From the NCBI GenBank assembly GCA_026874595.1, contig CM049311.1, positions 44,519,676 through 44,583,675 of the forward strand: a stretch of 64,000 nucleotides of DNA, read 5' to 3'. Made by a program: the position numbers and the translations under genes. Of the stretch, positions 47,089-58,682 are shown piece by piece. Origin of the DNA: Sipunculus nudus (taxonomy: Eukaryota > Annelida > Sipuncula > Golfingiida > Sipunculidae). Under the pieces are notes generated by a model, which had not been told where the DNA came from, ran no database searches, and saw only the letters and a list, made by a program, of their open reading frames with translations. Each line of letters begins with the position of its first letter. Within the stretch, counting starts at the first letter, position 1.

Positions 47089-47690
47089 TAAAAGCAGGAA
47101 TTATCATCCAGAAACTAATTTTTGGACAGATGGCTCCTGTGACCTTCACCTTTGACCTTGTGACCTCAAAATCGATAGGGGTCTTCCACTCTTGGCAGGT
47201 GCACTATATGTGCAAGATGAAAGATCTGAGATGAATTGTTTGGCAGAAAATGCATCCACAATCTTTTTAAAGATGTGTCCTGTGACCTTGACCTTTGACC
47301 TCATGACCCCAAAATCAATTTGGGTCTTGCTTTTTCAATGGGACATATATAAGTCAAGTTTGAAATCCTTACATCAATAAAAGCAGGAATTATCATCCAG
47401 AAACTAATTTTTGGACAGATAGCTCCTGTGGCCTTGACCTTTGACCTTGTGACCCCAAAATTTATATGGATCATCCACTATTGGCAAGTGAGCTATATAT
47501 TCAAGGTGGAAGACCCGGGATGAAAGTTTGGCTTAAAATGCATCCACAGTATCTTTTAAAATGCCAGTCCAGTGACCTTGACCTTTGACCTCATGACCCT
47601 AGAACCTATAGGGTTCTTACTTTAGTGGTGGGCCATACATAAGTCATGTTTGAAATCCATATGGCTATCAACACTGGAGATATCATAAGA
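47089..47690. repeat. F-module array, second block
   Basis: Continuation of the 289-bp array after the G insertion. TGACCTTTGACCT occurs near 47,287, 47,436 and 47,578, about 145 bp apart, showing the half-unit period. Confidence 0.85.
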
Positions 47691-48243
47691 GGTGTGTGAT
47701 TTTCACCATATATGGCAATATTCAAGGTCAAGGCCACTATCATAGGAACGGTCATGACCCCAATTTAAATAAGCATAATCCCATAACCCATACCTATGTA
47801 TATGCATAATATAAAAGAAATCTGTCCATTAGTTTTTAATGCTCACAGTACTGTAAGGTGGCAATTTTGGGGGTATTAAACGGCACGAAAACAAGTAAAG
47901 AATAATAGTTGGTGCCACCAGTTTCTGGAAAATGACAACCCTATCCATGATCTTCCATCAACTTGATTTTGGGATAAATCCATGCAAGATTTCTTGAGAT
48001 ATTAAAGAATTTGTGTGATTTTCCCCAAAATTGGACCTATTCAAGGTCAAGGACACTCTCCTAGTAAAGGTCATGACCTCATTTTAAATAGGCGTCGTCC
48101 TCTTACCCATATCTATACATATACCAAGTTTGGTAAATTTCTGTGAAATATTTTTAGGGTTATCGCGCCAACAAGATTTATATGCGGCGGCGGGGGGACC
48201 GGTTTGAAAACATAGTATCCCCCGACTTTGTCTGGGGATACAA

Positions 48244-48619
48244 ATATACGATGGTCATATGAGCCTGGGAGTATGTCCTTGACCACAAAGGAGGCAAATT
48301 TGTCAGCTTAATATTTCACAAGACTGTTGACATAAATATTCAAATTTATGAACTACAACGAGGCCCAACTTTCAAAACTTGTGTCAAATCCTGTTCGATG
48401 TTGTTCACCAGTATGCTGATGTATGCAGGACATGCCTAAATCAGAGTTCCAGAAAACGCATGTCAGTAGTATATACAGGGTTCATCTGTGCACCAAACTC
48501 AAACACGAATACTTATTTCAACTTCAATTTTCAAGCACTATCCAAAAATATACCTATCATGCTTTCAAGCAGCTTTAATGGTATGAGCCCTGCTATATCC
48601 TTATGTGAATCAAGCAAAA
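48244..48619. other. Unique intronic stretch between two B elements
   Basis: About 375 bp of non-repeated sequence. A plus-strand open frame (48,379-48,651) has no recognisable similarity and runs into a transposon terminus, so I do not call it a gene. Confidence 0.45.
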
Positions 48620-50021
48620 CTAGATATTCCTTGGCACCACAGGTGCCATAGTATCCCCAGAAAATTAATCCCCCCCTTTTAAGAAAAGGCCCCCCATCTT
48701 CAGCAGCATATACAGACACCTGGCAAGCGACCATGGTTCCTGCCATCTATCAACTCGAGAATCAATATTTTTCACCAATTATAGGGGGATAATATGTTGA
48801 ATCTCTCTTGAGAAAAGAGCATTAACTTATTTTAAGGAAATTGGAACCTGTCTGGTTTACGAGAAAATTTTCCAAGACGGATAGACATGCCAAATTTCAG
48901 ACCAATACCTTAAACCACTCCACAGATATGAGCAATTTTTACCCAAAGCACATGTACAGACGGAAGCCACACCAAAACGTTTGCAGATGGAGCCACAAGT
49001 CTTGAGTACAAGATGGAGGAGTCCAAGATCTATGGCTATGCACAATTTCAGGCCAATAGGGCAAATCACTTCTCAGAAAAGAGCATTAATTTATTTTAGG
49101 GAAACGGGAAGGTAGGTGGTTCCACCTGTCTGGAATATGATAAAACCTTCCAAGATGGATGGACATGCCAAATTTCAGACCAATACCTTGACCCATTCTG
49201 GAGATATGAGCAATTTTCACCCAAAGCACATGTACAGATGGACACAACCCCAAAATGATTGCAGATGGTGCCACCAGTCTTAAGAACAAGATGAAAGAGT
49301 CCAAAGTCTATGGATATGCACATTTTCAGGCCAAATCACTTCTCTGAAAAGAGCATTAATTTATTATACAAAAAGGGAGTAGGTAGGTGGTGCCACCTGT
49401 ATGGTTTATAAGAAATCTGTCCAAGATGGATGGACATGCTAAATTTCAGACCCATATATATACCTTGTCCCATTTTAGAGATATGAGCAATTTTCACCCA
49501 AAGCACATGCACAGATGGAAGCATGCCAAAACAATTGCAGATAGGGCCACCAGTTTTGAATACAAGATGGAGGTATCCAAGATCAATGGATAGGCACAAT
49601 TTCAGCCCAATCTGTCCATTAGTTTTAGACTTTTAATGCTCACAGTACTGTCAAGTGGCAATGATGGGTAATTAAAAGGCCCAAAAACTAGAAAAGGACA
49701 GAAGGTGGCACCACCTGTCTTCCGCAGAAGACAAAGCCATCCAAGATCTTCGGTCAATTTAGATTTTGGACCAATACATGCATTCCTTATTGAGATATTT
49801 ATGATTTTGTGTGATTTTCATCATATATGGCAATATTCAAGGTCAAGGTCACTCCCATAGGAAAGGTAATAGGCTTCGTCCTCTCACCCATATCTATGTT
49901 CATGTCAAGTTTGGTAAAGATCCGTAAAATATTTTTTGAGTTATCGTGTCCAAACAAAATCTCTGCAGCGGCGGCGCAACTGTGCTTAAACCATAGTATC
50001 CTGACTTTGTTGGGGATACAA
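48620..50021 (-). mobile_element. Family B Helitron-like element, complete (1.4 kb)
   Basis: Left CTAGATATTCCTTGGCACCA with hairpin TGGCACCACAGGTGCCA and TATCCCC. Right 'atagtatcc..ttgttGGGGATACAA' ending at 50,021. In element orientation: TTGTATCCCC ... GGGGATAC-TA-hairpin-AGGAATATCTAG. The core has three units of about 240 bp (48,850-49,610, each with 'gtaggtgg..ccacctgt' and 'cagatgg.gccac.agtctt') and one B module (49,610-49,930). A GCGGCGG tract lies near 49,968, as in family A. Flanks are A and T. Confidence 0.82.
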
Positions 50022-50880
50022 TAATTAAGTTTTCAACTTAAAAGTGCTGTCAATATTCATACTATTTCATACATGAAACTGCATAGTATACATGTAACCA
50101 AAAAAAAGACGATTGATATTTCAAGATCATACTCTTTCATGTTTAAGTCATAGTTTCCAGAATTTTCTCAACTTCATTTGCATTGTGGATAAACACACAG
50201 TGGGATCGTCAGCGCGCTGTTACTTACAGTGCCCAACAAAGTTAATGCACATCCGCCGACATGCAGTAACTGCAGAGGTTACATGATTTCGGTAAAGTGT
50301 ACAGCAGAGGGAAGTAATAAATTACTGCTCTTGTGGTGGGCCTGTGGAATAGGCTTAAAATTTGAAACTATGGGTAGACTACAACACGTGGCCATACAGT
50401 CTGACTGTTAACTTTTCAAATAATTTTATTTATCATTCACATGTGATAAATGTAAAAGACAGAAGTGCCCACAGGCAAAATTTTAAGGACTTTTATGGAC
50501 TTCTGGTAATTTTTCTGATAATTATGGATATTTATGTAGTTAAATTTTGCAGTTTTGAATTCTTGAACTTTCATGGATTTTAAGGACCAATGGCTTTTCA
50601 AGCAGGCCCCGAAAATTCTTGAAGTGTTACAACTGGCTTTCAATGTATAACTGAGTTGTGAAGAAATTTTGCCCTTGTACAAAAGAATGCAAATTTTCAT
50701 ATCAGAGGCTATAACAGTTTAAATCTGTGCCCAGTTTAGGTATGTGTGCAATAGCTCATGTGACTTACAACAGCTGAGCTCACTATAATCTGTGGCTCTT
50801 CCAGATCCGTTTACAAATCAAAAGAAACATGGTACATGAATAATTTGGTAAACCTTGTTCTTGTTATTTAGTTTTCTTAC
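50022..50880. other. Unique intron flanking the DTDYKK exon
   Basis: No repeat family recognised between the B element and the exon. Short ORFs on both strands are without pattern. Confidence 0.5.
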
Positions 50881-51039
50881 CTTTTTATAATCTGTGTCTT
50901 TGTCAGTTGTGGATGAAGTGTAGGACCTGGTATAGCTGCCAGGAGTATACGAACTTGACCGTTCAGAACGGTTGAGGTAAGAGGAACCTGATGTGTCTCC
51001 TAACCGACTTGAGGAACCATAACGAGATGAATGTATTGA
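50881..51039 (-). CDS. PPP1R12: PPP1R12/MYPT-like gene, Ser/Tyr-rich exon ending DTDYKK
   Basis: A 159-bp, 53-codon minus-strand exon. The acceptor is a pyrimidine-rich tract ending TTTCCAG just above 51,039. The donor is GTAAG immediately below 50,881. Both ends are phase 0. The peptide starts SIHSSRYGSSSRLGD, continues with Ser/Tyr/Arg-rich sequence (SSSYTPGSYTRSYTS) and ends TTDKDTDYKK. Vertebrate MYPT1 has an equivalent Ser/Tyr-rich segment ending DSTDFKK directly before the coiled coil that starts LYEQ (recalled from family knowledge, not searched). The next exon here begins LYEEE, so the junction reproduces that arrangement. MYPT proteins target protein phosphatase 1 to myosin and regulate actomyosin contraction. 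The domains visible here belong to the C-terminal, kinase-regulated and dimerising part. Skipping this exon would keep the reading frame. Confidence 0.82.
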
Positions 51040-51238
51040 CTGGAAAGATATAAAAAGGAACCCACAGGTCATAATGCCCTGCTGAAATTGGCTGTAGTAT
51101 AAATATTATAAGAGAATATATACTCCACTGTTGGGTCAGTGTGGTGTTTATACATATATATGAAGTCTTGTGTTGCACACAGTTGTGAATTAAAGGGGTT
51201 TGTTGAGGAAAGGAAGGATTGATGATTAGATAAAGGAA

Positions 51239-51621
51239 ACAAGGCCAACAGGCCTAATGCAAACCTGTGCAACTGGATATACACCAGGTATAATGTTTCA
51301 ATACTGGATCATTACTTTTCAAGTACATGTGTAACATGTATATGAACAAAGCAAGTACTAAACATTTTGAATAAGAAACAATTACACAAACATCACTGCT
51401 GAAATTCTGGCATGGATGCACACAACACAACAAGGGATCCATGGGTAATGGCGCTCAGTTGAAGTTTGACATTTTAGCAAATGCAAAATATTCTATTATA
51501 ATGTTTTCCATATATATATAAGCATATGAGAAGCTAAGAGGAATGGTGCCCCGACTTGGTTTTAGTTAATTTCTAAATGTATGATTGCAAAACTAACACT
51601 CTGACAAGACTGTTATGAAGA
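51239..51621 (-). mobile_element. E head fragment followed by D3 head
   Basis: AACAAGGCCAACAGGCCTAA at 51,239 with GCAAACCTGTG marks an E 3' end. After about 190 bp a D3 head (ACAAGGGATCCATGGGTAAT) begins at 51,430 and matches 33,538-33,735. That D3 copy is interrupted at 51,622 and resumes at 53,624. Confidence 0.65.
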
Positions 51622-53623
51622 ACTAGGGACCCATGGGTCTTGACGCTCAGCTGCATTTGTCTATAAGGATATATGTTTTGAGGTTTTCCAAAATATTGGT
51701 CCTGTGATCAGTTTGAAGCCAACCTGTCTACCCAAACTGGAGTTATCATCCAAAAACTAATTTGTGAATGGATGGGCCCTTTGACCCTAACCTTTGACCT
51801 TGTGACCCTAAAATCAAAAGGAAACTATTTGCCCTATTGGCAGGTGCACCACATGTTGATGATGGAAGGATTGAGATGAAAAGTTTAGCCTCAAATGCAT
51901 CCACAATCTTTCTAAAGTGGTGGGTCCTGTGACCTTGACCTTTGATCTCATGACCCAAGAATCAACAGTTCTTACTTTAGTGGTGGATCATACATAAGTC
52001 AAGTTTAAAACCAATATTTCAAATCAAACTGGTGTTATCATCTGGAAATTAATATGTGGCCCACATGATCGATGGCCCACATGACTTTGACCTGTGACCC
52101 CAAAATCCACAAGTTACTTCCACTATTGGCAGGTGAGCAACATCTGGACGATAGAAGGTTTGGGACAGAAAGTTTGAATAAAAATACATCAACAATCTTT
52201 TTAAAGAAGTGGGTCATGTGACCTTGACCTTTGACCTTATGTCCCAAAAATCAAAAGGGTTCTGATATTATTGGTGGGTCATAGTCAAAATTGAAACCAA
52301 TAGGTCAATCCAAACTGGAGTTATCATCCAGAAACAATTATGTGGACAGATGGGCCCCTGTAACCATGACCTTTGACCTTGTGATCCCCAAATCAATCAG
52401 GTTCATCCCCTATTGGCAGCTCAGCTATATGTGCAAGATGGAAAGTTTTGTATGAAAAGTTTGGCTTAAAATGCATCCACAATCTTTCTATATAAGTGGG
52501 TACTGTGACCTTGACCCTTGACCTCATGACCCCAAAATTGAACAAAATCTTTCCCGATTGGAAGATTAGCAACATTGTGAAGATGGAAGGTTTGCAATGA
52601 AAATTTTGGCTTCAAATGCATATGCATTCTTTTTAAAGAAATGAGTCCTGTGACCTTGACCTTTGACAGTTGGACCTCTAAATCGACATGGTTCTTACTT
52701 TAGTGGTGAGTCATACATAAGTAAAGTTGGAAACCAATAAGTCAAACTAAACTGGAGTTATCATCTGGAAACTAATTTGTGAACAGATGGCCCCTGTGAC
52801 CTTGACCTTTGACCATGTGACCCCAAATTCATTTATGCTCTCCCCATACTGGCAAGTCAGCTAAATGCGCAAAATGGAAAGTTTGGGATGAAAAGCTTGG
52901 CTTAAATGCAGCCATAATCTTTTTAAATAAGTGAGTCCTGTGACCTTGACCTTTGACCCCAAAATCATATAAGTTTTTGCTTTAGTGGTGGGCCATACAT
53001 AAGTCAAGTTTGAAATCCATGTGTCAATACAACCTGGAGTTATCATCTGGAAACAAATTTGTGTGGATGGATTGACAGACAGACAGACAGACGAACAGAC
53101 AGACAGACAGGGTGATTACTATATGGCATCCACTTGTGATCGATAAACACACCAGGTTTTGGGACACTAGATGTAATTACAGCTGAGAAACTTACATGAT
53201 TGTTGTCATTTTATGGTAAAAAAAATAGAAAAATATTCTTTAAAATAACAAAAAATACAGGTGGCGCCACCAATTTTGGGTACTGACAAAACTAGTCATG
53301 TTCAATAATTAAGGCAAGATTCATGACAATCCATGCATTAATTATCAAGATATTGGAGGTTTTGTATTATATTTTTTATTTATCGGGGGGGGGGGGGGGG
53401 GGGTACTTTCATGCCCCATAGCTCGGAGGATATAGGTCACAGTGACCTAATTTCAGGTTTCCAAGGAGCTTTTTTATTGACCTCCTTGGATGTCCACTTA
53501 GAAATTTCTAGGACCAGCAGTTACGATTTGTGCCCTGCTAACGGACGACCGGACGGCTGGACTGACAACAGACAAAGCGCCATTCCTATACCTCAGTTGA
53601 CTTACAGTCAACTGAACTAAAAA
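51622..53623 (-). mobile_element. Family D element with F-module core (2.0 kb)
   Basis: Head ACTAGGGACCCATGGGTCTT then GACGCTCAGCTG. The core is F modules (51,680-53,050) with TGACC phrases near 51,931, 52,220, 52,507, 52,652, 52,798 and 52,942. Then come a GACA microsatellite, a C-type module (53,255-53,560, with a 19-base poly-G at 53,385-53,403) and tail 'cagttgacttacagtcaactgaact'. It splits a D3 copy: 'atgaagaa' before it and 'cagttttgagat' after it are adjacent at 33,715-33,750. Confidence 0.75.
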
Positions 53624-53625
53624 CA

Positions 53626-53832
53626 GTTTTGAGATACTGTGATGCATACGAAAAATTTACAGATAGACAGGCAGGTAGACAGAATGGACTGATACCTTTA
53701 TTTCACTTTCAAGGGAAAAATGCATTTAAGTTAATATTAAAGCCTATTTTTTTTAACATATCCACTTTTTCAATAAATAGTTTTTATCAGATTCATTTTT
53801 TTTTATTTACAAGTTTTATAAGTTTGCAATTA
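53626..53832 (-). mobile_element. D3 fragment (continuation of 51,430-51,621)
   Basis: Matches 33,736-33,897 ('gagata.tgtgat', 'gaaaaatttacag', 'cagattcattttttttt'). It is interrupted in turn by an E head at 53,833. Confidence 0.6.
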
Positions 53833-56800
53833 AAACGAGGCCTACAGGCCTAATGTGAACCTGTACATTTGGAAATACACCAGGTATAATGCTTCAATGC
53901 TGGACCATTACTTTTCATATATATGAACAATGCAAGTACCAAACATTTTGAATAAGAAACAATTATACAAACATCACTGCTGAAATTCTGGCATGGGTGC
54001 ACACAAATCAAAAATGATTGTAGCTGGCACCACCAGTCTTGTATACAACGAAGCTATCAGAGTCTGAGATATATACATATGCCCAATTTCAGACTGATAT
54101 ATCAAACCCCCCCTCAGAAATAAGCAGGGACACACACTGCAAAAATTATTGTAGGTGGCACCACCAGTCTTGTATGCGACAAAGCTATTCAATATGTATA
54201 AATATGCCCAATTTCAGGCTGATATATCAAATTCCTCTGTAGAAATAAGCAGGCACATACACTGTGCAAAAGTCATTGTAGGTGGCGACACCTGTCTTGT
54301 GAACGAGAAAGCCACCAAAGACAAATAGACAGGTCAAAATATCAGGCCAATAAATCAAACTTACCTGAAGTCTGATGCATGGGGCTGACCAGGCTTAGGT
54401 GAGAAAGGCAGTTGCCCCGAGTGAACTATGACAAATTGCTGGCTCAGGCTACTGTACTGAGTGAACTCATGACCTGCACCTGGCTAGACTGAGTGAACTT
54501 TTGACCTGTACCTGTTGCATAATCTGACACAGTTGGCAGTATGCCAAAGCTATAAATAGATCTAGGTTGAACTTTGGTGGCAAATCTGATGCAGGGGTCA
54601 GTCTGCCAATGCTATAAATAGAATGTAGCTACTGCATTGACTGAACTCCTGACCTATACCTGGCTGCACTGAGTGAACTCTTGACCTGTTGCCTAATCTG
54701 ATACAGTTGGCAGTCTGCCAAAGCTATAAATAGATCCAGAATGACTTTTGGTCTGCTGCCAAATCTGAAACAGTAGCCACACCACTGCATAAGCTCACAG
54801 ATTGGCTCCACATGCGCCCATGAGGTGATCACATGATACTCATGAGGTGACCACATGCTACCTATGAGGTGATCACATGCTGCCCATGAGGTGTTCACAT
54901 GCTGCCCATGAGGTGTTCACATGTCACCCATGAGGTGATCACATGCCTTGTGCTTGGCTGCACTGATTGAACTCTTGACCTATATCTGGCTGCACTGAAT
55001 GAACTTTTGATCTGTTGCCAAATTTGAAACAGTTGGTAGTTTCTCAACCTATTTAAAGATACAGACACAATCTTGGCCTGTTAGTGAATCTGTTTACACA
55101 TACTGAAATACTTTGGCTAAAATGCTTTTTTATCAAGCTGACATATTCATAATATCTAGAATAATAAAAGATGCAGTCCTTTCATTGTTAAAGGTCCAAT
55201 AATTCTGCCAAAAATCATTCAAGTAAACTTATTGTAGGTGGTGCCACCAGTCACTATAAAGCTACCTGGTATGTATAAACATGCCCAATTTTAGGCTGAC
55301 GTATCATATTCCTCTGTGGAAATAAGCAGGCGAACACACTGCAAAAGTCAATGTAGGTTGCACCACCTGTCTTGTAAATGAGAATACCATAAAAGACACA
55401 AAGACAGGCCAAAATATCAGTCCATACTGAATGCAAAATTATAATACAGATATATCTCATTGATGGCAAATTCTTGAATTAAGTTGAGTAGGGATACCAA
55501 TTATTTATAATCTACGTTCAGTTGTCTTTATTTAACCACAGAGAGCTGGATATCCATGATTGTAACATTGCCTGGTATGACAAACAAGTGACCCATGGGT
55601 CATGACGCTCAGCTGACTGGGAAGAGATTTGCAAAAGGAAATTTTATTATCTGAATGGTAGTATATTTACCCATTCAAATGAAGCATCAAACAGATTAAC
55701 CAACAGGCCAAGATTGTGTCTGTATTTATATATCTCAAAAATAGAGAAAAAATGCGTAAAAAATACAGGTGGCTCCACCAGTCTGCAGAAACTAATAAAA
55801 ACACTTAATGGTCAATATCCATGCAAAGAATCATGGTGATCTCTGCATTAGTTGTTCAGATACTTCAGCTTTTGTATAAAATTTTATATTATTCTGAGGG
55901 ATACTTTGGAGTCCTATAGCTTGAAGGATATGGGTAACAGAGACCTAATTTCAGGTTTCCACAGACACTTTTCATGGGCCTCCTTGCATGACAAGAATGA
56001 AGATTCTAGGTCCAGTTGTTACAATTTGTGCCATGTAAACAGATAACAGCATCCTTAAAGGTCTCAAAAATAGAGAGAAAAATTTGAAAAAATTGAATAA
56101 AATATAGGTGGCACCACCAGTCTGCAGAAACTGATGAAACACTCCATAATCAATATCCATGCAAAGAATCATGGTGATCTCTGCATAAGTTGTTCAGATA
56201 CAGCTTTTGTATTAAATTGTTCATTACTCTGAGGGATACTTCAGAGTCCTATAGCTTGAAGGATATGGGAAACAGAGACCTAATTTCAGGTTTCCACAGA
56301 CACTTTTCATGGACCTCCTTGCATGACAAAAATGAAGATTCTTTGTCCAGTTGTTACGATTTGTACCCTGTTGACAGATAAAGATCTTTAAAGGTCTCAA
56401 AAATAAAGAAAAAAATCGTAAAAATTTGATAAAAATATAGAGGTGGCGCACCCAGTCTGCAGAAACTGATGGAACACCTCATGATCAATATGAATGCCAA
56501 AAATAATGACCATCAGTGTTGCAGTTATTGAGATACTGCAGTTTTTGTATCAAATTTTTCATTATTCTTAGGGGTATTTTGGAGCCATACAGCTTAAAAG
56601 ATAAGGGTAACAGAGACCTTATTTCAGTTTTCCATGGAGACTTTTCATGGGTCTCCCTGTGTGTCAGAATGAAGATTCTAGGTCCAGTCTATACGATATG
56701 TGCCCTGTTAACAGATGTTCATATCTTTAAAGGTCGCAAAAGTAGAGAAAAAAATTTGTAAAAAAAATGAACAAATATAGGTGGTGCCACCAGTCTGCAG

Positions 56801-58012
56801 AAACTCATGAAACATTCCGTGATCAATATCCATGCAAACAATTATGGTGATCCCTGCATTAGTTGTTCAGATCCTTCAGCTTTTGTATCAAATTTTCCAT
56901 TATTCCAAGCTGTACTTTGGAGCATAATGTAATAGATGCCAGGCTAGATGTAACAGCATCACACAGCTAACATATATGGTAAAATGACTCAATTCAATCG
57001 CCATAATTCAGCCATAAATCATTCATGTGGAACCATTAATGACAATTATTATAAGAATTATTGTAGGGATTATTCTTGTAAAAAATTTAACAAACTGGCT
57101 TCAGTGGCATCAGTCAAAAAACGTTTCGCAGGTTTATAACTCATATAGGAAGATGCAGCAAACTGGCTAAGTTCAGCTTTTGTAACTCAGGTAAAAAGCA
57201 CTGAACCAAAACCATTTGAACAAACTTGAATTATCAACATCTGAGAATAATTAATGTGTGAGATTTAAGAATTTGGCCCAGTGTTTTTTGTTTAGAAGAT
57301 CTTTGTAGCCACTGAGCTAAAATGGGCTGTTATGGCATATGACTAAATTCAGCTTCCCATAACTTAGCCAAAAGTCACTGAAAAGAGACCATTTGAACTA
57401 ACTTCAGAAAGCACTACCCTAGGATCATTTCTGTGTGATATTAAACATTTTGGCCTTATGGTTTCAGGGAAGAAGTTTTATGTAGCCCTCAGTGTGATAC
57501 AGGCACTGATGACCCCATACAAAAAAGGCCAATGCAGGTGGCGCCAACAATACCTCAATTTCAGATATGACCTATGGGTCCAACATTGGCATAAAATTTG
57601 GTGATGATAGCTCCAGCCGTTTCTGAGATTTAAATTTTAATATGCTTTTTTTGCACAGTTAACAAAGTTCAACCTCCTGTAACTCGGCCAAAATTCTCCA
57701 AACTAGAACCATTCGAACAAACTTGAGAAAGTTTGTTCAAGGGATCATTTCTGTGAAATATTGGACAATTCGGCTAGACAGTTTCGGAGAAGAAAATTTT
57801 TAAAGTTTTTTTTAGCTTTTTCCCTATAAAATCTATGAAAATGCAGTTAGAAAAAAAATAAACAAAATCCAATATAGTTTTTTGGATGACTGATTATTTG
57901 CAAAAAATTTGGTGATGCTAGCTCCTGCCGTTTTTGAGATAGCTATGGTTAATGTACAGACGACGCACGACGGACGCCGCTGCACCATGGCATAAGCTTA
58001 CAGGTTCGCTAA
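53833..58012 (-). mobile_element. Family E element with interleaved D sequence
   Basis: E head GAGGCCTACAGGCCTAATGT at about 53,835. The E core includes a six-copy 24-bp minisatellite (54,812-54,952). A D head at 55,584 (ACAAGTGACCCATGGGTCAT) introduces four C modules (about 55,740-56,930). E sequence resumes ('gatgccaggctagatgtaac') and reaches an E 5' end CATAAGCTTACAGGTTCGCT at about 57,991-58,010. The order implies nested or recombined copies. Confidence 0.65.
54812..54952. repeat. 24-bp minisatellite with GTGATCAC palindromes
   Basis: Six tandem variants of CCCATGAGGTGATCACATG plus a short linker. Related three-copy arrays lie at 21,230-21,300 and 61,684-61,748 inside other E elements. 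Variants alternate GTGATCAC (perfect palindrome) with GTGTTCAC and GTGACCAC. Confidence 0.85.
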
Positions 58013-58378
58013 AAAATACAGGTGGCACCACCAGTCTGCAGAAACTGATGAAACACTCCATGATTAATATCCATGCAAAGAATTATGGTGATCTATGCTT
58101 TAGTTGTTCAGATACTTGAGCTTTTGTATCAAATTTTTCATTATTCTGGTGGGGTACTTCGGAGCCCCATGGCATGAAGATTAACGGTAACAGAGACCTA
58201 ATTCCAGGTTTTCAAAGAAAATTTTCATGGACCTCTCTGGATGTAAAGTTAGAAGATTCCAGGTCAAGTGGTTAAGATTTGTGCCCTGTTAATGGACAGA
58301 CGGCGGGATGGCTGGACAGCCGACAGACAAAGAGTGATCTCTATAACTCAGATGACTTACAGTCAGCTGAGCTAAAAA
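58013..58378 (-). mobile_element. C-type module with D 5' terminus
   Basis: AAATACAGGTGGCACCACC..agtctgcag, the C module body, a short GGACAGACGG microsatellite and the tail dyad CTCAGATGACTTACAGTCAG then CTGAGCT ending near 58,376. It is probably the distal part of the D element whose head is at 55,584. Confidence 0.65.
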
Positions 58379-58520
58379 TGGGATGCATATTCTGATAAGG
58401 CAAAGTATTCTGTTAAGAACTTTAGTGTACACAGAGTTGGAAATAACTTATGACAGAAACAAGTTTTTGTTGTAGCCCAGCAGATATGTACTAACCAGCA
58501 AATGGAAAGAAAATGCTTAC

Positions 58521-58682
58521 ATCTGGCATGCTGTGCAAACTGCTTGTTGAACTGGAACGTGAACTATATCCGGATCCTAATCCAGAGCTATAGTTAGAAT
58601 GTCCTGATAAATATCCAGATCCATAATGACTCCCGGGGCCATACAGAGCTGAGCGGTCATATTTTCCTGGATAATATGCCAT
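58521..58682 (-). CDS. PPP1R12/MYPT-like gene, upstream Ser/Tyr/Gly-rich coding exon
   Basis: Minus-strand coding exon of about 54 codons, reading MAYYPGKYDRSALYGPGSHY at its start and ending SSRSSSTSSLHSMPD before a good donor (GTAAGC at 58,515-58,520). It is low complexity, rich in Ser, Tyr and Gly, and codes in the same direction as two exons downstream. In myosin phosphatase targeting subunits such a disordered segment precedes the C-terminal coiled coil. The 5' boundary is uncertain. An acceptor-like CTTAG ends at 58,684, so the exon could begin at 58,683 one base before the ATG (phase 2). Alternatively the ATG at 58,682 could be a true start of a short alternative isoform. The donor side is phase 0, which fits the next exon. 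The assignment to PPP1R12 rests on the linked exons, because this exon is too low in complexity to identify alone. Confidence 0.7.

Larger units (their letters stand above)
35987..48243 (-). mobile_element. Outer family B element, 12.3 kb span including nested G and D elements
   Basis: Left end CTAGACATTTCTTGGCACCG with hairpin GGCACCGCAGGTGCC and TATCCCC (3' terminus on the minus strand). Right end 'catagtatcccc...ggggatacaa' at 48,243 (5' terminus). The core is F-type modules (36,110-37,132 and 47,089-47,690) followed by B-type modules (47,690-48,180). It is interrupted at 37,133-47,088 by family G. Removing G rejoins 'catcaa|taaaag', as seen intact at 36,549-36,560. Confidence 0.78.
19983..50880 (-). 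other. 30.9-kb intron of the PPP1R12-like gene
   Basis: Sequence between the donor at 50,880 and the acceptor at 19,983. Both flanking exons are phase 0 and read through in register. The intron is filled mostly by Helitron-like elements of families A, B, D, E and G, most of them oriented on the minus strand like the gene. I found no further exon of the gene inside it, but a very short exon could be missed by eye. Confidence 0.75.
51040..58520 (-). other. 7.5-kb intron of the PPP1R12-like gene
   Basis: Lies between the donor at 58,520 and the acceptor at 51,040. It contains E, D and F-module repeats described separately. A small skipped exon cannot be excluded. Confidence 0.65.

Noticed and set aside
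48379-48651. 90-codon plus-strand ORF
   Set aside because: No recognisable pattern, and its end runs into a Helitron-like terminus.
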